A stretch of DNA of 56,730 nucleotides, from positions 1 through 56,730 of the forward strand of contig CAYJEE010000002.1 of assembly GCA_964369145.1 (NCBI GenBank), in the 5' to 3' direction. Shown one piece after another: positions 14,512-22,342 of the stretch. The notes beneath the pieces are model-generated. The model worked only from the letters and a program-made list of their open reading frames with translations. It ran no database searches and had not been told where the DNA came from. Origin of the DNA: UBA910 sp964369145. GTDB lineage: Bacteria; Patescibacteriota; Minisyncoccia; Phycocordibacterales; DATDWN01. The position numbers and the translations under genes are program-made. The first letter of the stretch is position 1. The number at the start of each line of letters is the position of its first letter.

Positions 14512-14859
14512 ATGCTATCACTTTTCCCAAACTTATTTACGTTCGCATTATTCGCCCATTTTCTTCTTCGCTTGGTACTTGCGTACCAGTTTGCGTTGAT
14601 TGCAAAAGCTCGTTTTAAAAAACCTTATAAATACGTAGCGTTTGCTGAAATGATTGCTGTGATTCTTGTCACACTCGGACTCTATACCCAGGGTGCGTTG
14701 ATCGGTGTTATTGCACTTCTTATCGCTGAATCATTTCTCGAACGACAAGCTGGCACCTTCAACAGAACAGAGGCAAACCTCCGCACAACCCTCGGTCTTG
14801 TCGCCCTTTCTTTGATGTTCCTCGGCGCAGGAGCATTTGCATTTGATTTGCCGTTGTAA
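14512..14859 (+). CDS. DoxX-like small membrane protein
   Basis: 115 residues with four hydrophobic helices (about 8-28, 42-62, 63-75, 95-112). LLRLVLAYQFALIAKARF and VAFAEMIAVILVTLGLYTQGALIG recall the DoxX/DoxD fold of four-helix membrane proteins. Function in this family is poorly defined. It has no catalytic motif. It is divergent from the SpoU gene through a 29-bp promoter region and is followed by a terminator at 14894-14921. Confidence 0.7.
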   Translation: MLSLFPNLFTFALFAHFLLRLVLAYQFALIAKARFKKPYKYVAFAEMIAVILVTLGLYTQGALIGVIALLIAESFLERQAGTFNRTEANLRTTLGLVALSLMFLGAGAFAFDLPL

Positions 14860-14893
14860 AATTAAAATTTACTTTACCAATCTATGTGAATAG

Positions 14894-14921
14894 AAAAAAT
14901 CCCAAACTGATGGGATTTTTT
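14894..14921. terminator. Terminator, first copy of an exact 28-nt direct repeat
   Basis: An A6-TCCCA/TGGGA-T6 hairpin. The identical 28 nt recur at 15053-15080, so the stretch between is flanked by direct repeats. Confidence 0.85.
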
Positions 14922-14934
14922 TAGGCACCAAGTT

Positions 14935-15050
14935 GTTTATAAGAATGGTGCACTTTGGATAATTTCAATTCCGTCGAATTGAAATTTCCTTCGGCCCACG
15001 ACTCGACCGTTTTTGCTACTACAAAAACATGTCTCCGTCGCGCACCAGTA
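14935..15050. repeat. Three-way-junction-like element beside tRNA-Lys
   Basis: Outer arms GGTGC and GCACC enclose AATTTCAATT/AATTGAAATT and GTTTTTG/CAAAAAC hairpins. It lies between the two 28-nt terminator copies. No reading frame of note is present. Confidence 0.6.
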
Positions 15051-15091
15051 GCAAAAAATCCCAAACTGATGGGATTTTTTGTCTGGTGCGC
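15040..15091 (-). terminator. tRNA-Lys terminator palindrome with inverted tRNA end
   Basis: GCGCACCAG (15040-15048) is the exact complement of CTGGTGCGC (15083-15091), the tRNA-Lys 3' end with CCA. Inside is the A6-TCCCA...TGGGA-T6 hairpin (15053-15080) that terminates the tRNA on the minus strand. Confidence 0.85.
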
Positions 15092-15159
15092 CCGGCAGGA
15101 ATCGAACCTGCGACCATCTCCTTAAAAGGGAGCTGCTCTACCGACTGAGCTACGGGCGC
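15087..15159 (-). tRNA. tRNA-Lys (anticodon TTT)
   Basis: On the minus strand: acceptor GCGCCCG, D arm GCTCAGTCGGTAGAGC, anticodon stem CTCCC/GGGAG with loop CTTTTAA, T arm GCAGG-TTCGATT-CCTGC, acceptor CGGGCGC and discriminator A. The anticodon TTT (plus 15124-15126) reads AAA and AAG. CCA is encoded at 15084-15086, unlike the other two tRNAs in this window. Confidence 0.97.
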
Positions 15160-15164
15160 AAAAG

Positions 15165-15300
15165 CTTTAATAAATCAAACTGCTTTGATTTATTAATGAC
15201 TTTTGTGAGCCGCAAACATGTTTCGCTACCAAGCGAAACAGTTGAGGCCGGGTCGGGAAATTTTACGAGCGACGGCGAGTAAAATATTCTTGACCATAAA
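15165..15300. repeat. Hairpin-rich region upstream of tRNA-Lys
   Basis: Three strong hairpins in a row: AATAAATCAAA/TTTGATTTATT, TTTCGCT/AGCGAAA, and ATTTTAC/GTAAAAT. No coding potential. It resembles the other multi-hairpin elements in layout, not in sequence. I see nothing clear in the remaining part (15301-15370). Confidence 0.55.
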
Positions 15301-15396
15301 GTCTTTTGGGAACCTTCAAAATATATCAGAAAATAACAATTTGTCCAACCTTTACTTCTCCTCAAAAACTGCTAATCTAGTTTTAGGAGCAGTTTA

Positions 15397-15585
15397 ATGA
15401 CAAATAATTTCGACGAAGAAAGCCGCAAAGAAGGGCTTCGAGTTCTTCTGGCGAGACAAAATGTTGTGCAGGCGATCTCAGAACCAGAACCAGAAAGCAT
15501 GAGAGAGCTCTTGGAGAGAGTGCGGGATCAGGTTAAAATTCTCGAGACTCAAGTCAACCAACCTCGATACACTGAGATTATCTGA
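15397..15585 (+). CDS. Small hypothetical helical protein
   Basis: 62 residues: charged, predicted mostly helical, with SMRELLERVRDQVKILETQVN as a likely coiled coil. The start is backed by AGGAG (15385-15389) 7 nt upstream. TGCTAATCT (15370-15378) predicts transcription starting at that same AGGAG, a leader of only about 12 nt. A strong terminator follows. I do not recognise it; the compact promoter-gene-terminator unit argues that it is real. Confidence 0.6.
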   Translation: MTNNFDEESRKEGLRVLLARQNVVQAISEPEPESMRELLERVRDQVKILETQVNQPRYTEII

Positions 15586-15590
15586 TCATT

Positions 15591-15622
15591 ATCCCGCCAA
15601 GCTCAGTGAGCCTTGGCGGGAT
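15591..15622. terminator. Terminator
   Basis: ATCCCGCCAAG pairs with CTTGGCGGGAT around CTCAGTGAGC, 5 nt after the small gene and just before the convergent holA stop. Confidence 0.8.
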
Positions 15623-15626
15623 TACC

Positions 15627-16340
15627 TTATATAGCAAGCACCACCCTCTCAAGCAGCACCTCCATCTCTCCCTCTCCACTTCTCACCTTCTCTGTCGCAT
15701 CTACCAAAGCGCCAGAGATTTTTTGTAATTCTTCTTTGGTAAAATTCCTTGCAAACTTTCGCGCTTTCGAATCCACAAAAGGAGAAAGTTTGGACTCACT
15801 TGTACTCTTTGTATGCATTGCAAGTGTGATGTTTTTTACTTGCCAAAAAAGCACTCCGCAAATCTCCTCTGCACTCACTCCTGCTTTTAGTGCCTCTAGG
15901 TACCCTACCCACAAAGACTTTTTATCTTTACTCCCGAGCGCATCTCCGAGTGCAAAGGTATTAAAAAATTCTTTCTTCTTTTCAGGCAATGCAAACTCTT
16001 GCGTCTTTTCTGCATGTTTCTCCACCGTCTCTACTATTTTTTTCGCAGGATTATGTTCAATCATCAAAAACACATGAGCCGACTCTTGCATCGCTATTAT
16101 ACTCTCTTCGACGAGTGAGGTAGACTCCTTGTATTCGAGTAGCCCATCGAGCACCGCGATGTATTTCTGATCAAACAACCCTTGCGCATTCAAAAGCTCT
16201 TGAAATGTGCCTTCATTCCAGTTATCTTCTTTGAGTCGAAACACTTCAGCATCTGGTCTTTTTTTCGCCAAAGACGCCAAAAGCGCCTGGAGCTTTTTTC
16301 GAGATTCTATTGTATTTGTACCGTATAAAAAGTAGAGCAT
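15627..16340 (-). CDS. holA: DNA polymerase III delta subunit (HolA-like)
   Basis: 237 residues, shorter than E. coli delta (343). The N-terminus MLYFLYGTNTIESRKKLQALL, the block FDQKYIAVLDGLLEY and the C-terminal helical domain (LFWQVKNITLAMHTK, FTKEELQKISGALVDATEKVRSG) fit the AAA+-like delta/HolA fold. Delta opens the beta clamp (dnaN, 29392) for loading. It is last in the tsaE-polA-holA operon, starting 1 nt after polA. Some domain shrinkage is evident, mainly in the middle. Confidence 0.85.
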   Translation of the reverse strand: MLYFLYGTNTIESRKKLQALLASLAKKRPDAEVFRLKEDNWNEGTFQELLNAQGLFDQKYIAVLDGLLEYKESTSLVEESIIAMQESAHVFLMIEHNPAKKIVETVEKHAEKTQEFALPEKKKEFFNTFALGDALGSKDKKSLWVGYLEALKAGVSAEEICGVLFWQVKNITLAMHTKSTSESKLSPFVDSKARKFARNFTKEELQKISGALVDATEKVRSGEGEMEVLLERVVLAI

Positions 16341-16341
16341 A

Positions 16342-18696
16342 TTATAGAGAAATCATATGAGACCAATTATCCCCCACCGAAGCATTGGCGACACAAATAA
16401 CCCCCTCTGTCTTTTGCGGATCAATCACATTTTCCATAAGTTGCCTAATCGCAGGAGCGATTTTTTCTACCACATCTTTTTCAACTTCATACACAAGCTC
16501 ATCATGCACCTGCAAAAGTAGATGTACTTTTGTATCAAGCTTTTCTTTTTTGAGATATTGGTCTATATGTATCATCGCAAGTTTGATTACATCCGCTTCT
16601 GTTCCCTGTATTGGCGCGTTGATAGCCATGCGCTCAGCCTGAGCTTTCATAAACGGAAGCTTTGAATGTATCTCTGGGAAATATCGTCGTCGCCCAAAAA
16701 ATGTCTCAGTGTACCCTTTCTGAGCAGTCTCTCGTTTTACTTTTTCTAAATATTCAGCAAGTCCTGAGAAAGTGTTGAAATATCCATCCAAGAATTCTTG
16801 AGCTTCTTCTTTACCTACTCCCATATTTGCTCGGAGTGCATTTACTCCCATACCATACATCACACCGAAGTTGATTGTCTTTGCATGAGATCGCATCGTC
16901 TTGGTCACCTCGCTTGGCTTCACACCAAACACACGGCTTGCTACTTCTGTATGTACATCCTGACCGTTTTTAAAAATCTCAATCATTTTTTGATCGCTCG
17001 ATAGAAACGCAGCGATACGAAGCTCGATTTGAGAGTAGTCGAATGCCATGAGCACACTTCCTTTTTTTGCTACAAAGGCGGTGCGAATCTCGCGACCAAT
17101 ATCTGTCTTGTTTGGAATATTTTGAAGGTTTGGGTTTGCCGATGCCATACGTCCAGTACTTGCTCCATTTTGTAAAAAGCTCGCATGGAGTCGCCCTCCC
17201 CCGTCCACCATCTGAGGTATCGTATCGATATATGTTCCTAAAAGTTTTGCGAGCTCACGATACTCGAGCACGTACCCCGCTATCGGATACTCTTCTTTCA
17301 TCTTTTCAAGCTCAGACTCTTTTGTTGAAAATCCTCCTGAAGCATTTTTCTTTTGACCTTTAATTGAAATACCCATTTTCACAAAAAGAATTTCACCGAG
17401 CTGTTTTGGTGAGGCAATATTGAACTCTTCTCCCGCTTCTTTCCAGATTTTAGCTTCGAGCTCAGCGAGCGTTTTATGGTGTTTTTCTGAAAGTTTTTTG
17501 AGTACCGCAACATCCACCTGAATACCCACTTCTCGCATCTGGTCTGTAATCGACATAAGCGGTTTTTCTATTTCTTCCCAGACATACGTAAGGTTTTGGT
17601 CAGCGATAATTTTCTCGAGAGCTTGTATCGCATCGGTGATTGTTTTTGTGCGGGTATATGAAAGCAAATCATCTATACTTGGATTTGTTTTGTTTGAATC
17701 AATCACCCAAAACATCAATGAAGCTTTTCTCACGTCCTCCGGTGATGCTTCGGTGTATTCTTCGGACACTGTAAATGAAAACGCTTCAGCAACTTTACCT
17801 TTCAGTGCTCGAAAATCTAACTCTGAAAGAAAGTTGGTGATTTTTTCTTGATCAACTCCGGGGATCCACTCAGTTTCCGGAAGTGTAAAATGTATCGGCC
17901 CATCCCGTCTGATCGTAGCGAGCATTTTTGAAAAAAGTGCTTCGTCTTTTCCTCCCTGTATCTTCTCCAAAGTTTTGCCTTTTATACCCACTTTTTCAAA
18001 CTTTTCAGGGCTTCTTTCGAGCACCTGATACATTTCTTCAATCGAGCCGAAGTTTGAAATCAAAATCTCTGCTGTCTTTTCACCAATCCCTGAAATACCG
18101 ATGATGTTGTCAGATGGGTCTCCTCGAAGACCTTTGTAATCTGGCAAAAGCTCTGGACCAAAACCAAAACGCTCTTTGACCACATCCTCATCGTACACAA
18201 TCGTATCTTTGATACCTTTTTTGAGTGTATACACGCGCACCTTGGTACCAGAGACGAGCTGAAGTGTATCCATATCCCCTGATGCGATCACCACATCGAG
18301 ATCTTTTTGTTCTTTTGTTTGTTCGACAATAGTCCCGAGCATGTCGTCAGCTTCAAAACCGGGAGATGAGTAGATGGGAATATTGAATGCCACACAAATA
18401 TCTTTTGCACGCTCAAGCTGTACCACAAGTGCTTCGTCTGTTTCTTTTCGTCCTGCTTTGTATCCACCGTATACTTCATGTCGCATCGTAGGTTCAGGTA
18501 GATCAAAACATGCCGCAATATAATCTGGTTTGAGATCTTTGATGAGTTTCAAGAGGAGTGTACAAAAACCATACAACGCCCCGGTCGGCTCCCCTTTTGT
18601 CGACATGAAGTCTGGAAGTGCATGGTAGGCACGATGCAAGATGGCGTGAGCGTCGAGTAACACCAGAGTTTTTTTATGTGTTTCTTTTTTAGCCAT
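16342..18696 (-). CDS. polA: DNA polymerase I without a proofreading domain
   Basis: 784 residues against about 930 in E. coli. The 5' nuclease domain (about 1-290) has LLDAHAILHRAYHALP, ASGDMDTLQLV and the helix-hairpin-helix GISGIGEKTAEILI. The polymerase domain (about 380-784) carries motif A DYSQIELR, motif B KTINFGVMYG and motif C QVHDELVYE. Only about 80 residues lie between, with none of the D-E/D-D exonuclease motifs, so 3'-5' proofreading is absent. It fills gaps and removes RNA primers. It overlaps tsaE by 8 nt. Confidence 0.97.
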   Translation of the reverse strand: MAKKETHKKTLVLLDAHAILHRAYHALPDFMSTKGEPTGALYGFCTLLLKLIKDLKPDYIAACFDLPEPTMRHEVYGGYKAGRKETDEALVVQLERAKDICVAFNIPIYSSPGFEADDMLGTIVEQTKEQKDLDVVIASGDMDTLQLVSGTKVRVYTLKKGIKDTIVYDEDVVKERFGFGPELLPDYKGLRGDPSDNIIGISGIGEKTAEILISNFGSIEEMYQVLERSPEKFEKVGIKGKTLEKIQGGKDEALFSKMLATIRRDGPIHFTLPETEWIPGVDQEKITNFLSELDFRALKGKVAEAFSFTVSEEYTEASPEDVRKASLMFWVIDSNKTNPSIDDLLSYTRTKTITDAIQALEKIIADQNLTYVWEEIEKPLMSITDQMREVGIQVDVAVLKKLSEKHHKTLAELEAKIWKEAGEEFNIASPKQLGEILFVKMGISIKGQKKNASGGFSTKESELEKMKEEYPIAGYVLEYRELAKLLGTYIDTIPQMVDGGGRLHASFLQNGASTGRMASANPNLQNIPNKTDIGREIRTAFVAKKGSVLMAFDYSQIELRIAAFLSSDQKMIEIFKNGQDVHTEVASRVFGVKPSEVTKTMRSHAKTINFGVMYGMGVNALRANMGVGKEEAQEFLDGYFNTFSGLAEYLEKVKRETAQKGYTETFFGRRRYFPEIHSKLPFMKAQAERMAINAPIQGTEADVIKLAMIHIDQYLKKEKLDTKVHLLLQVHDELVYEVEKDVVEKIAPAIRQLMENVIDPQKTEGVICVANASVGDNWSHMISL

Positions 18697-19138
18697 GAAT
18701 ATATTCTATTGTAATCTCACGTTCCACCTCTGAACTATGTGCAAGTTTGACTTTAACATGCTCTGGCATAATATCAGCGATCAATTCCGGCCATTCAACA
18801 ACGATAAGATTGTGAGGGTTTGCGATAATCTCTTCCCAACCAAGACGAAGCATCTCGTCGGACTTTTCAATACGATATGCATCGATGTGAATAAGGTGAG
18901 AAAACTTTTGATTTTCAAGTGTGTATATTTTTTCGATTACAAATGTAGGACTCACCACTGTATCAGACACACCGAGCGCTTGAGCTAAGCCCTGGGTAAA
19001 CGAAGTTTTCCCTGCTCCGAGGTCGCCGTAGAGCCCGAGCACTGTCGCTTTGTTTTCTTGTGGACCAAGGTTTTTTACAAATTCTTTTGCAAAATCTTGT
19101 GTTTCCTGGAGGTTGTGGAGTGTTTTACGTTCGTTCAT
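18689..19138 (-). CDS. tsaE: tRNA t6A biosynthesis ATPase TsaE
   Basis: 149 residues. The Walker A motif is GLYGDLGAGKTSFTQGLA, followed by SPTFVIEKIY (switch) and HLIHIDAYRI (Walker B region), then VVEWPE. All are signatures of TsaE, the ATPase that works with TsaB and TsaD to make threonylcarbamoyl-adenosine at tRNA position 37. It heads the operon with polA and holA. A minus-strand extended -10 TGCTAAAAT (plus 19145-19153) is exactly 6 nt before the ATG. Confidence 0.95.
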   Translation of the reverse strand: MNERKTLHNLQETQDFAKEFVKNLGPQENKATVLGLYGDLGAGKTSFTQGLAQALGVSDTVVSPTFVIEKIYTLENQKFSHLIHIDAYRIEKSDEMLRLGWEEIIANPHNLIVVEWPELIADIMPEHVKVKLAHSSEVEREITIEYIHG

Positions 19139-19155
19139 GACAGTATTTTAGCATA

Positions 19156-19183
19156 GAAAAAGGGCCCGGCGTATGCCGGACCC
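19156..19183 (-). terminator. Terminator of the secreted protein gene
   Basis: GGGTCCGGC/GCCGGGCCC on the minus strand with a TTTTTC run. It is GC-rich and unlike the AT-rich terminators elsewhere in the window. Confidence 0.8.
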
Positions 19184-19201
19184 TGAAGGTCACCGAAGTG
19201 A

Positions 19202-19915
19202 CTAATAAAACCTGATTTCCCAAACGGAAGTGTTCATCTGCTGGTAGCTGTTGCCACCATACAGATAAAACTCTTGGGAGCGAGCGATCTTGCCCGCCGC
19301 GTTCCCGTCAACTGGCTGAGCGATGTACGAAAACCGCACACCACTATACCCAGTTTCAAGAAATGGGACAATCGAGCGAGACAAGGTGACGGTGCACCCG
19401 GCGGGCAAATCAAGGATTTGCCCCGATTTGTTGCGGTTCGGGTCGATAGCCGAAATTCGCAACGTAAATGGATGGGTATTGATTACCGTCACCCGATTGA
19501 ACGCTTGCCACCTGCTGTAAAGTAGGTGGCCAGTGTTGTAGACACGAACATGTTGTCCCTCTGGACACGAAATGTCCGCATTCCCTTCTGCTTGGTTTTC
19601 CCGCTCCTGCCGTTGCACCGCACGACGATGCGAGAGGTATTTCTCCTTAGTTTGCTGTTCAATCCGCTTGTGGTCAACCTTCAGAAGCTTCAGATCGGTC
19701 TCCAGCTTCTTTTTATTCAACACAACCTTCTCCTCTTCGATTTCCGCTTTGATAAGGATAATCGTCTTGTCGAGCTGCGCAAGGCAGCCAACAGGATCGG
19801 CCGGTCGGGTCTCTTCCCAGCACGGACCATTTTTCCGTTCATTCAGCGCAAGCGCCGGAAAAGAGAAAACCAGGGTCAGCCACAGAATTACCATCGGACG
19901 AAAAATCTTGCTCAT
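19202..19915 (-). CDS. Secreted hypothetical protein, atypical composition
   Basis: 237 residues. It has a signal peptide (about 1-23, ending FPALALN), then a long helical region rich in E/K/Q (about 47-110), and a beta-rich C-terminal domain (VRVYNTGHLLYSRWQAFNRVTVINTHPFTLRISAI). Visible cysteines (C32, C44, and one each near 120 and 170) could form disulfides. I recognise no family. It stands out with GC-rich codons, a strong Shine-Dalgarno (AAGGAG 6 nt before ATG), a TTGACA-18-TATAAT promoter and a GC-rich terminator. A recent transfer from a proteobacterium-like donor is plausible. Confidence 0.75.
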   Translation of the reverse strand: MSKIFRPMVILWLTLVFSFPALALNERKNGPCWEETRPADPVGCLAQLDKTIILIKAEIEEEKVVLNKKKLETDLKLLKVDHKRIEQQTKEKYLSHRRAVQRQERENQAEGNADISCPEGQHVRVYNTGHLLYSRWQAFNRVTVINTHPFTLRISAIDPNRNKSGQILDLPAGCTVTLSRSIVPFLETGYSGVRFSYIAQPVDGNAAGKIARSQEFYLYGGNSYQQMNTSVWEIRFY

Positions 19916-19963
19916 ATTGAGCTCCTTGGAAAGAATTTGGACGGATTTGGGATACGTCCTTCC

Positions 19964-20000
19964 GGTGTATATTATACACCATTTATAGCATACTTGTCAA
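19964..20000 (-). promoter_or_regulatory. Strong promoter with dyad operator
   Basis: On the minus strand: TTGACA (plus 19995-20000), 18 nt, TATAAT (plus 19971-19976). The -10 is embedded in the 17-bp dyad GGTGTATATTATACACC (19964-19980), a likely operator. Confidence 0.7.
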
Positions 20001-20056
20001 TAGCACGGAGGATACTTTTTTGCTGCTCTACACATGCCTTTTGTAGCATTTTACTC

Positions 20057-20062
20057 TATACT
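20057..20062 (+). promoter_or_regulatory. -10 promoter, leaderless start of pilB
   Basis: TATACT, six bases (ATACGT), then ATG 20069. Confidence 0.7.
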
Positions 20063-20068
20063 ATACGT

Positions 20069-21745
20069 ATGACTATCGATTTTGATGAAGATAAACAAGA
20101 CAAGCGAGTAGCGTTGCTTCGAAAACAAGAAGAAGAGCATCTCGCGCAAACCATGGCGTCACGTCTCGGCCTCCCCTACCTCGATCTCACCGTGGTGCCG
20201 ATTGATATCGATGCACTCCGGTATGTATCGGAGCTCGAAGCTCGCGAAGCGTCCCTCGCTGTCTTTAGTGTGGTTGATAAAAAAGTATCTGTAGCTGTCC
20301 TCTCTCCTGAAAACACACAAGCTCAAGCGATCATTAAGAAAATAGAAGGCAAAGGAAATAGTGTTGACCTTTTTATGGTTTCTCATACGAGCCTCGAAAA
20401 GGTGTGGTCTCGTTACAAAGATCTTTCGTTTTCTTTTGAAACAAAAGGTGGTGCGCTTGATATTTCAAATGACCAAATCACTGATTTTCTTTCATCCGTA
20501 CACACCACTGCAGATGTAGCCACACTCATCAACGAGGTGCTCTCGATGAAAAAAGCGTATCGTATCTCTCGTATCCTCGAGATTATCCTTGCGGGAGCGA
20601 TTGCAATCAAAGCATCCGATGTACACTTCGAACCAGAGGAGGAGTATGTGCGTCTCCGGTATCGTCTTGATGGAGTACTGACTGATATTGTTGAGTTTGA
20701 TCTTGAAACATTCAAACTTCTCCTCTCTCGTATCAAACTTATCTCAAACCTCAAACTCAATGTCGGTGGTGCACAAGACGGACGCTTTAGTATTAAACTT
20801 TCAAATACAGAGATTGAAATCCGTACCTCACTTCTTCCGGGAGCATACAGCGAGTCGGTGGTGCTTCGAGTCTTGAACCCTGATGCAATTTCTGTGGGAC
20901 TTTCAGAGCTTGGTATCAACGATCACCTTCTTAAAATCCTCATGCATGAGATCGAGCGTCCAAACGGAATGATCCTCAACACTGGACCAACAGGGTCTGG
21001 TAAAACAACAACCCTGTATGCATTCTTGAAAAAGGTGCACGTACCGGGAACAAAAATCATCACTATTGAAAACCCGATCGAATACCATCTTCCTGGTATC
21101 GTACAGACACAGACAGATGAAAAGAAAAACTACACCTTTATCGAGGGACTTCGCTCAGCACTTCGCCAAGACCCAGATATTATTATGGTGGGAGAAATCC
21201 GTGACAAAGAAACTGCGGAGACTTCAGTCAATGCCGCACTCACTGGACACCTGGTGTTTTCAACACTTCACACCAACAATGCAGCAGGCACCTTCCCTCG
21301 TCTCGTAGATCTCGGTGTAAATCCAAAAACACTTTCTTCAGCTATCAATATAGCAATGGCGCAACGTCTCGTCCGAACGCTTTGCACGGAATGTAAAAAA
21401 CAAATACCGATTGATGAAAAAGATAAAAAAATAATTACCGACGCACTTGAAACAGTGGTTGATAAAACTCAAATCGAAGGGGTCCAAACCGAACATTATT
21501 TTGAAGCAGTAGGATGTGAGCACTGTAACAACACCGGATACAAGGGGCGTATCGGCATCCACGAAGCCATCCGTATGACAGATGAGATTGAAAAAGTAAT
21601 CAACGAAAATTTAAGTGAACGAGAGATTAAAAAAGCAGCAGCACCGCAAGGTATCCTCGACCTCAAACAAGACGGGGTAATAAAAATACTTCAAGGGATT
21701 ACAACGCTCGACGAATTATCTCGTGTTGTCGACATGGAAGCATAA
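20069..21745 (+). CDS. pilB: Type IV pilus assembly ATPase PilB (GspE family)
   Basis: 558 residues from ATG 20069 (MTIDFDEDKQDKRVALL). The N-terminal MshEN-like domain (about 1-160) is followed by the AAA+ core: Walker A GPTGSGKTTTLY (about 306-317), the Asp box around TIENPIEYHL, Walker B region IIMVGEIRDKETAE, and a His box TGHLVFSTLHTN. A tetracysteine zinc site follows (CTECKK...CEHCNNTGYKGR). It powers pilus extension with the PilM/N/O set at the left edge. The long open frame upstream is antisense to the secreted protein gene and is not part of it. Confidence 0.96.
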   Translation: MTIDFDEDKQDKRVALLRKQEEEHLAQTMASRLGLPYLDLTVVPIDIDALRYVSELEAREASLAVFSVVDKKVSVAVLSPENTQAQAIIKKIEGKGNSVDLFMVSHTSLEKVWSRYKDLSFSFETKGGALDISNDQITDFLSSVHTTADVATLINEVLSMKKAYRISRILEIILAGAIAIKASDVHFEPEEEYVRLRYRLDGVLTDIVEFDLETFKLLLSRIKLISNLKLNVGGAQDGRFSIKLSNTEIEIRTSLLPGAYSESVVLRVLNPDAISVGLSELGINDHLLKILMHEIERPNGMILNTGPTGSGKTTTLYAFLKKVHVPGTKIITIENPIEYHLPGIVQTQTDEKKNYTFIEGLRSALRQDPDIIMVGEIRDKETAETSVNAALTGHLVFSTLHTNNAAGTFPRLVDLGVNPKTLSSAINIAMAQRLVRTLCTECKKQIPIDEKDKKIITDALETVVDKTQIEGVQTEHYFEAVGCEHCNNTGYKGRIGIHEAIRMTDEIEKVINENLSEREIKKAAAPQGILDLKQDGVIKILQGITTLDELSRVVDMEA

Positions 21746-21806
21746 AATCTCCAAAATCACTTTATCTACACTGTTGAGTTTAAAAAAATTAAAGTAGATA
21801 CGTAAC

Positions 21807-21954
21807 AACTTAATATAAATATATATTTTTAGCCTCCGGAGGGTCTGAGCCGGTGTTGTCAAGGCATTCCTTCTTGACAACTCAGACCCGAGGACAGCCA
21901 AAAGTGCTCGCTGGAGACTTTTGGGAAGCTAAAAAAATATATTTATATTAAGTT
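21807..21954. repeat. 148-nt inverted repeat with two inner hairpins
   Basis: Arms 21807-21833 and 21928-21954 are complementary over 27 nt with one mismatch. Inside lie GGGTCTGAG...CTCAGACCC with inner TTGTCAAG/CTTGACAA, and CCAAAAGT/ACTTTTGG closing the loop GCTCGCTGGAG. Together they would form a three-way junction. It lies 62 nt after pilB and could act as its 3' end or be a mobile-type element. No reading frame is present. Confidence 0.75.
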
Positions 21955-22049
21955 GCGGATTATACCTAGTTGCCACTCATTTTTTTTAGAGTTGTAGTGA
22001 GAAAAATACTTGCGCAGGCTCTATAATTGTGAATAATTATATGCAGATA

Positions 22050-22315
22050 CAAAAACAACATCTCCTTGCGGGATGTTGTCATTGTATTGTTGAAACAATA
22101 GAGTTCCAGAACATAAATCTCTAAGCGACACTTTTAATATCTATACCAAAAGCTAAGTGATTCGCAAAGGATAGTCACAGATAACACCGAAATGTTACCC
22201 AGAACGTCCTCGCAGGATACACTCGTAAACCCGTAAGGGCCCAGTCGCTTAGAGATTTATTTCCTGGAACAAAAAAATAAGCACATCGAGCGCAAAAGAC
22301 ACAGTGCTTATTCAT
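22050..22315 (-). ncRNA. Candidate structured RNA between pilB and ruvB
   Basis: Read on the minus strand: a hairpin AATAAGCAC/GTGCTTATT, then a 168-nt fold closed by 27-nt arms (plus 22103-22129 and 22244-22270, two mismatches). Inside are small hairpins (CCC/GGG, TCCT/AGGA, TAACA/TGTTA, GTGA/TCAC). It ends with GACAACATCCCGCAAGG... and a TTTTTG terminator. The T run fits minus-strand transcription. TGATAGACT just upstream is a possible -10. I cannot match it to 6S, tmRNA, SRP or RNase P RNA. Confidence 0.45.
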
Positions 22316-22342
22316 CTAGGAGTCTATCATAGAATAAATTTT

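Noticed and set aside
15165..15300. CRISPR or tandem array near tRNA-Lys
   Set aside because: The hairpins differ from one another, with no repeated unit or regular spacers. No CRISPR-like array was seen anywhere in the window.
19526..20068. Long N-terminal extension of pilB
   Set aside because: The extension is antisense to the secreted protein gene. A -10 box 6 nt before ATG 20069 and the PilB family start support the shorter form.
20413..20919. Open frame of 168 codons antisense to pilB
   Set aside because: It mirrors the pilB codons, has Ser/Arg-rich shadow composition and no start signals.
22270..22320. CCTAGATGAAT on the minus strand, like the conserved 3' region of RNase P RNA
   Set aside because: The preceding 300 nt on that strand would lie in the ruvB coding sequence, and neither of the other conserved RNase P blocks is present.
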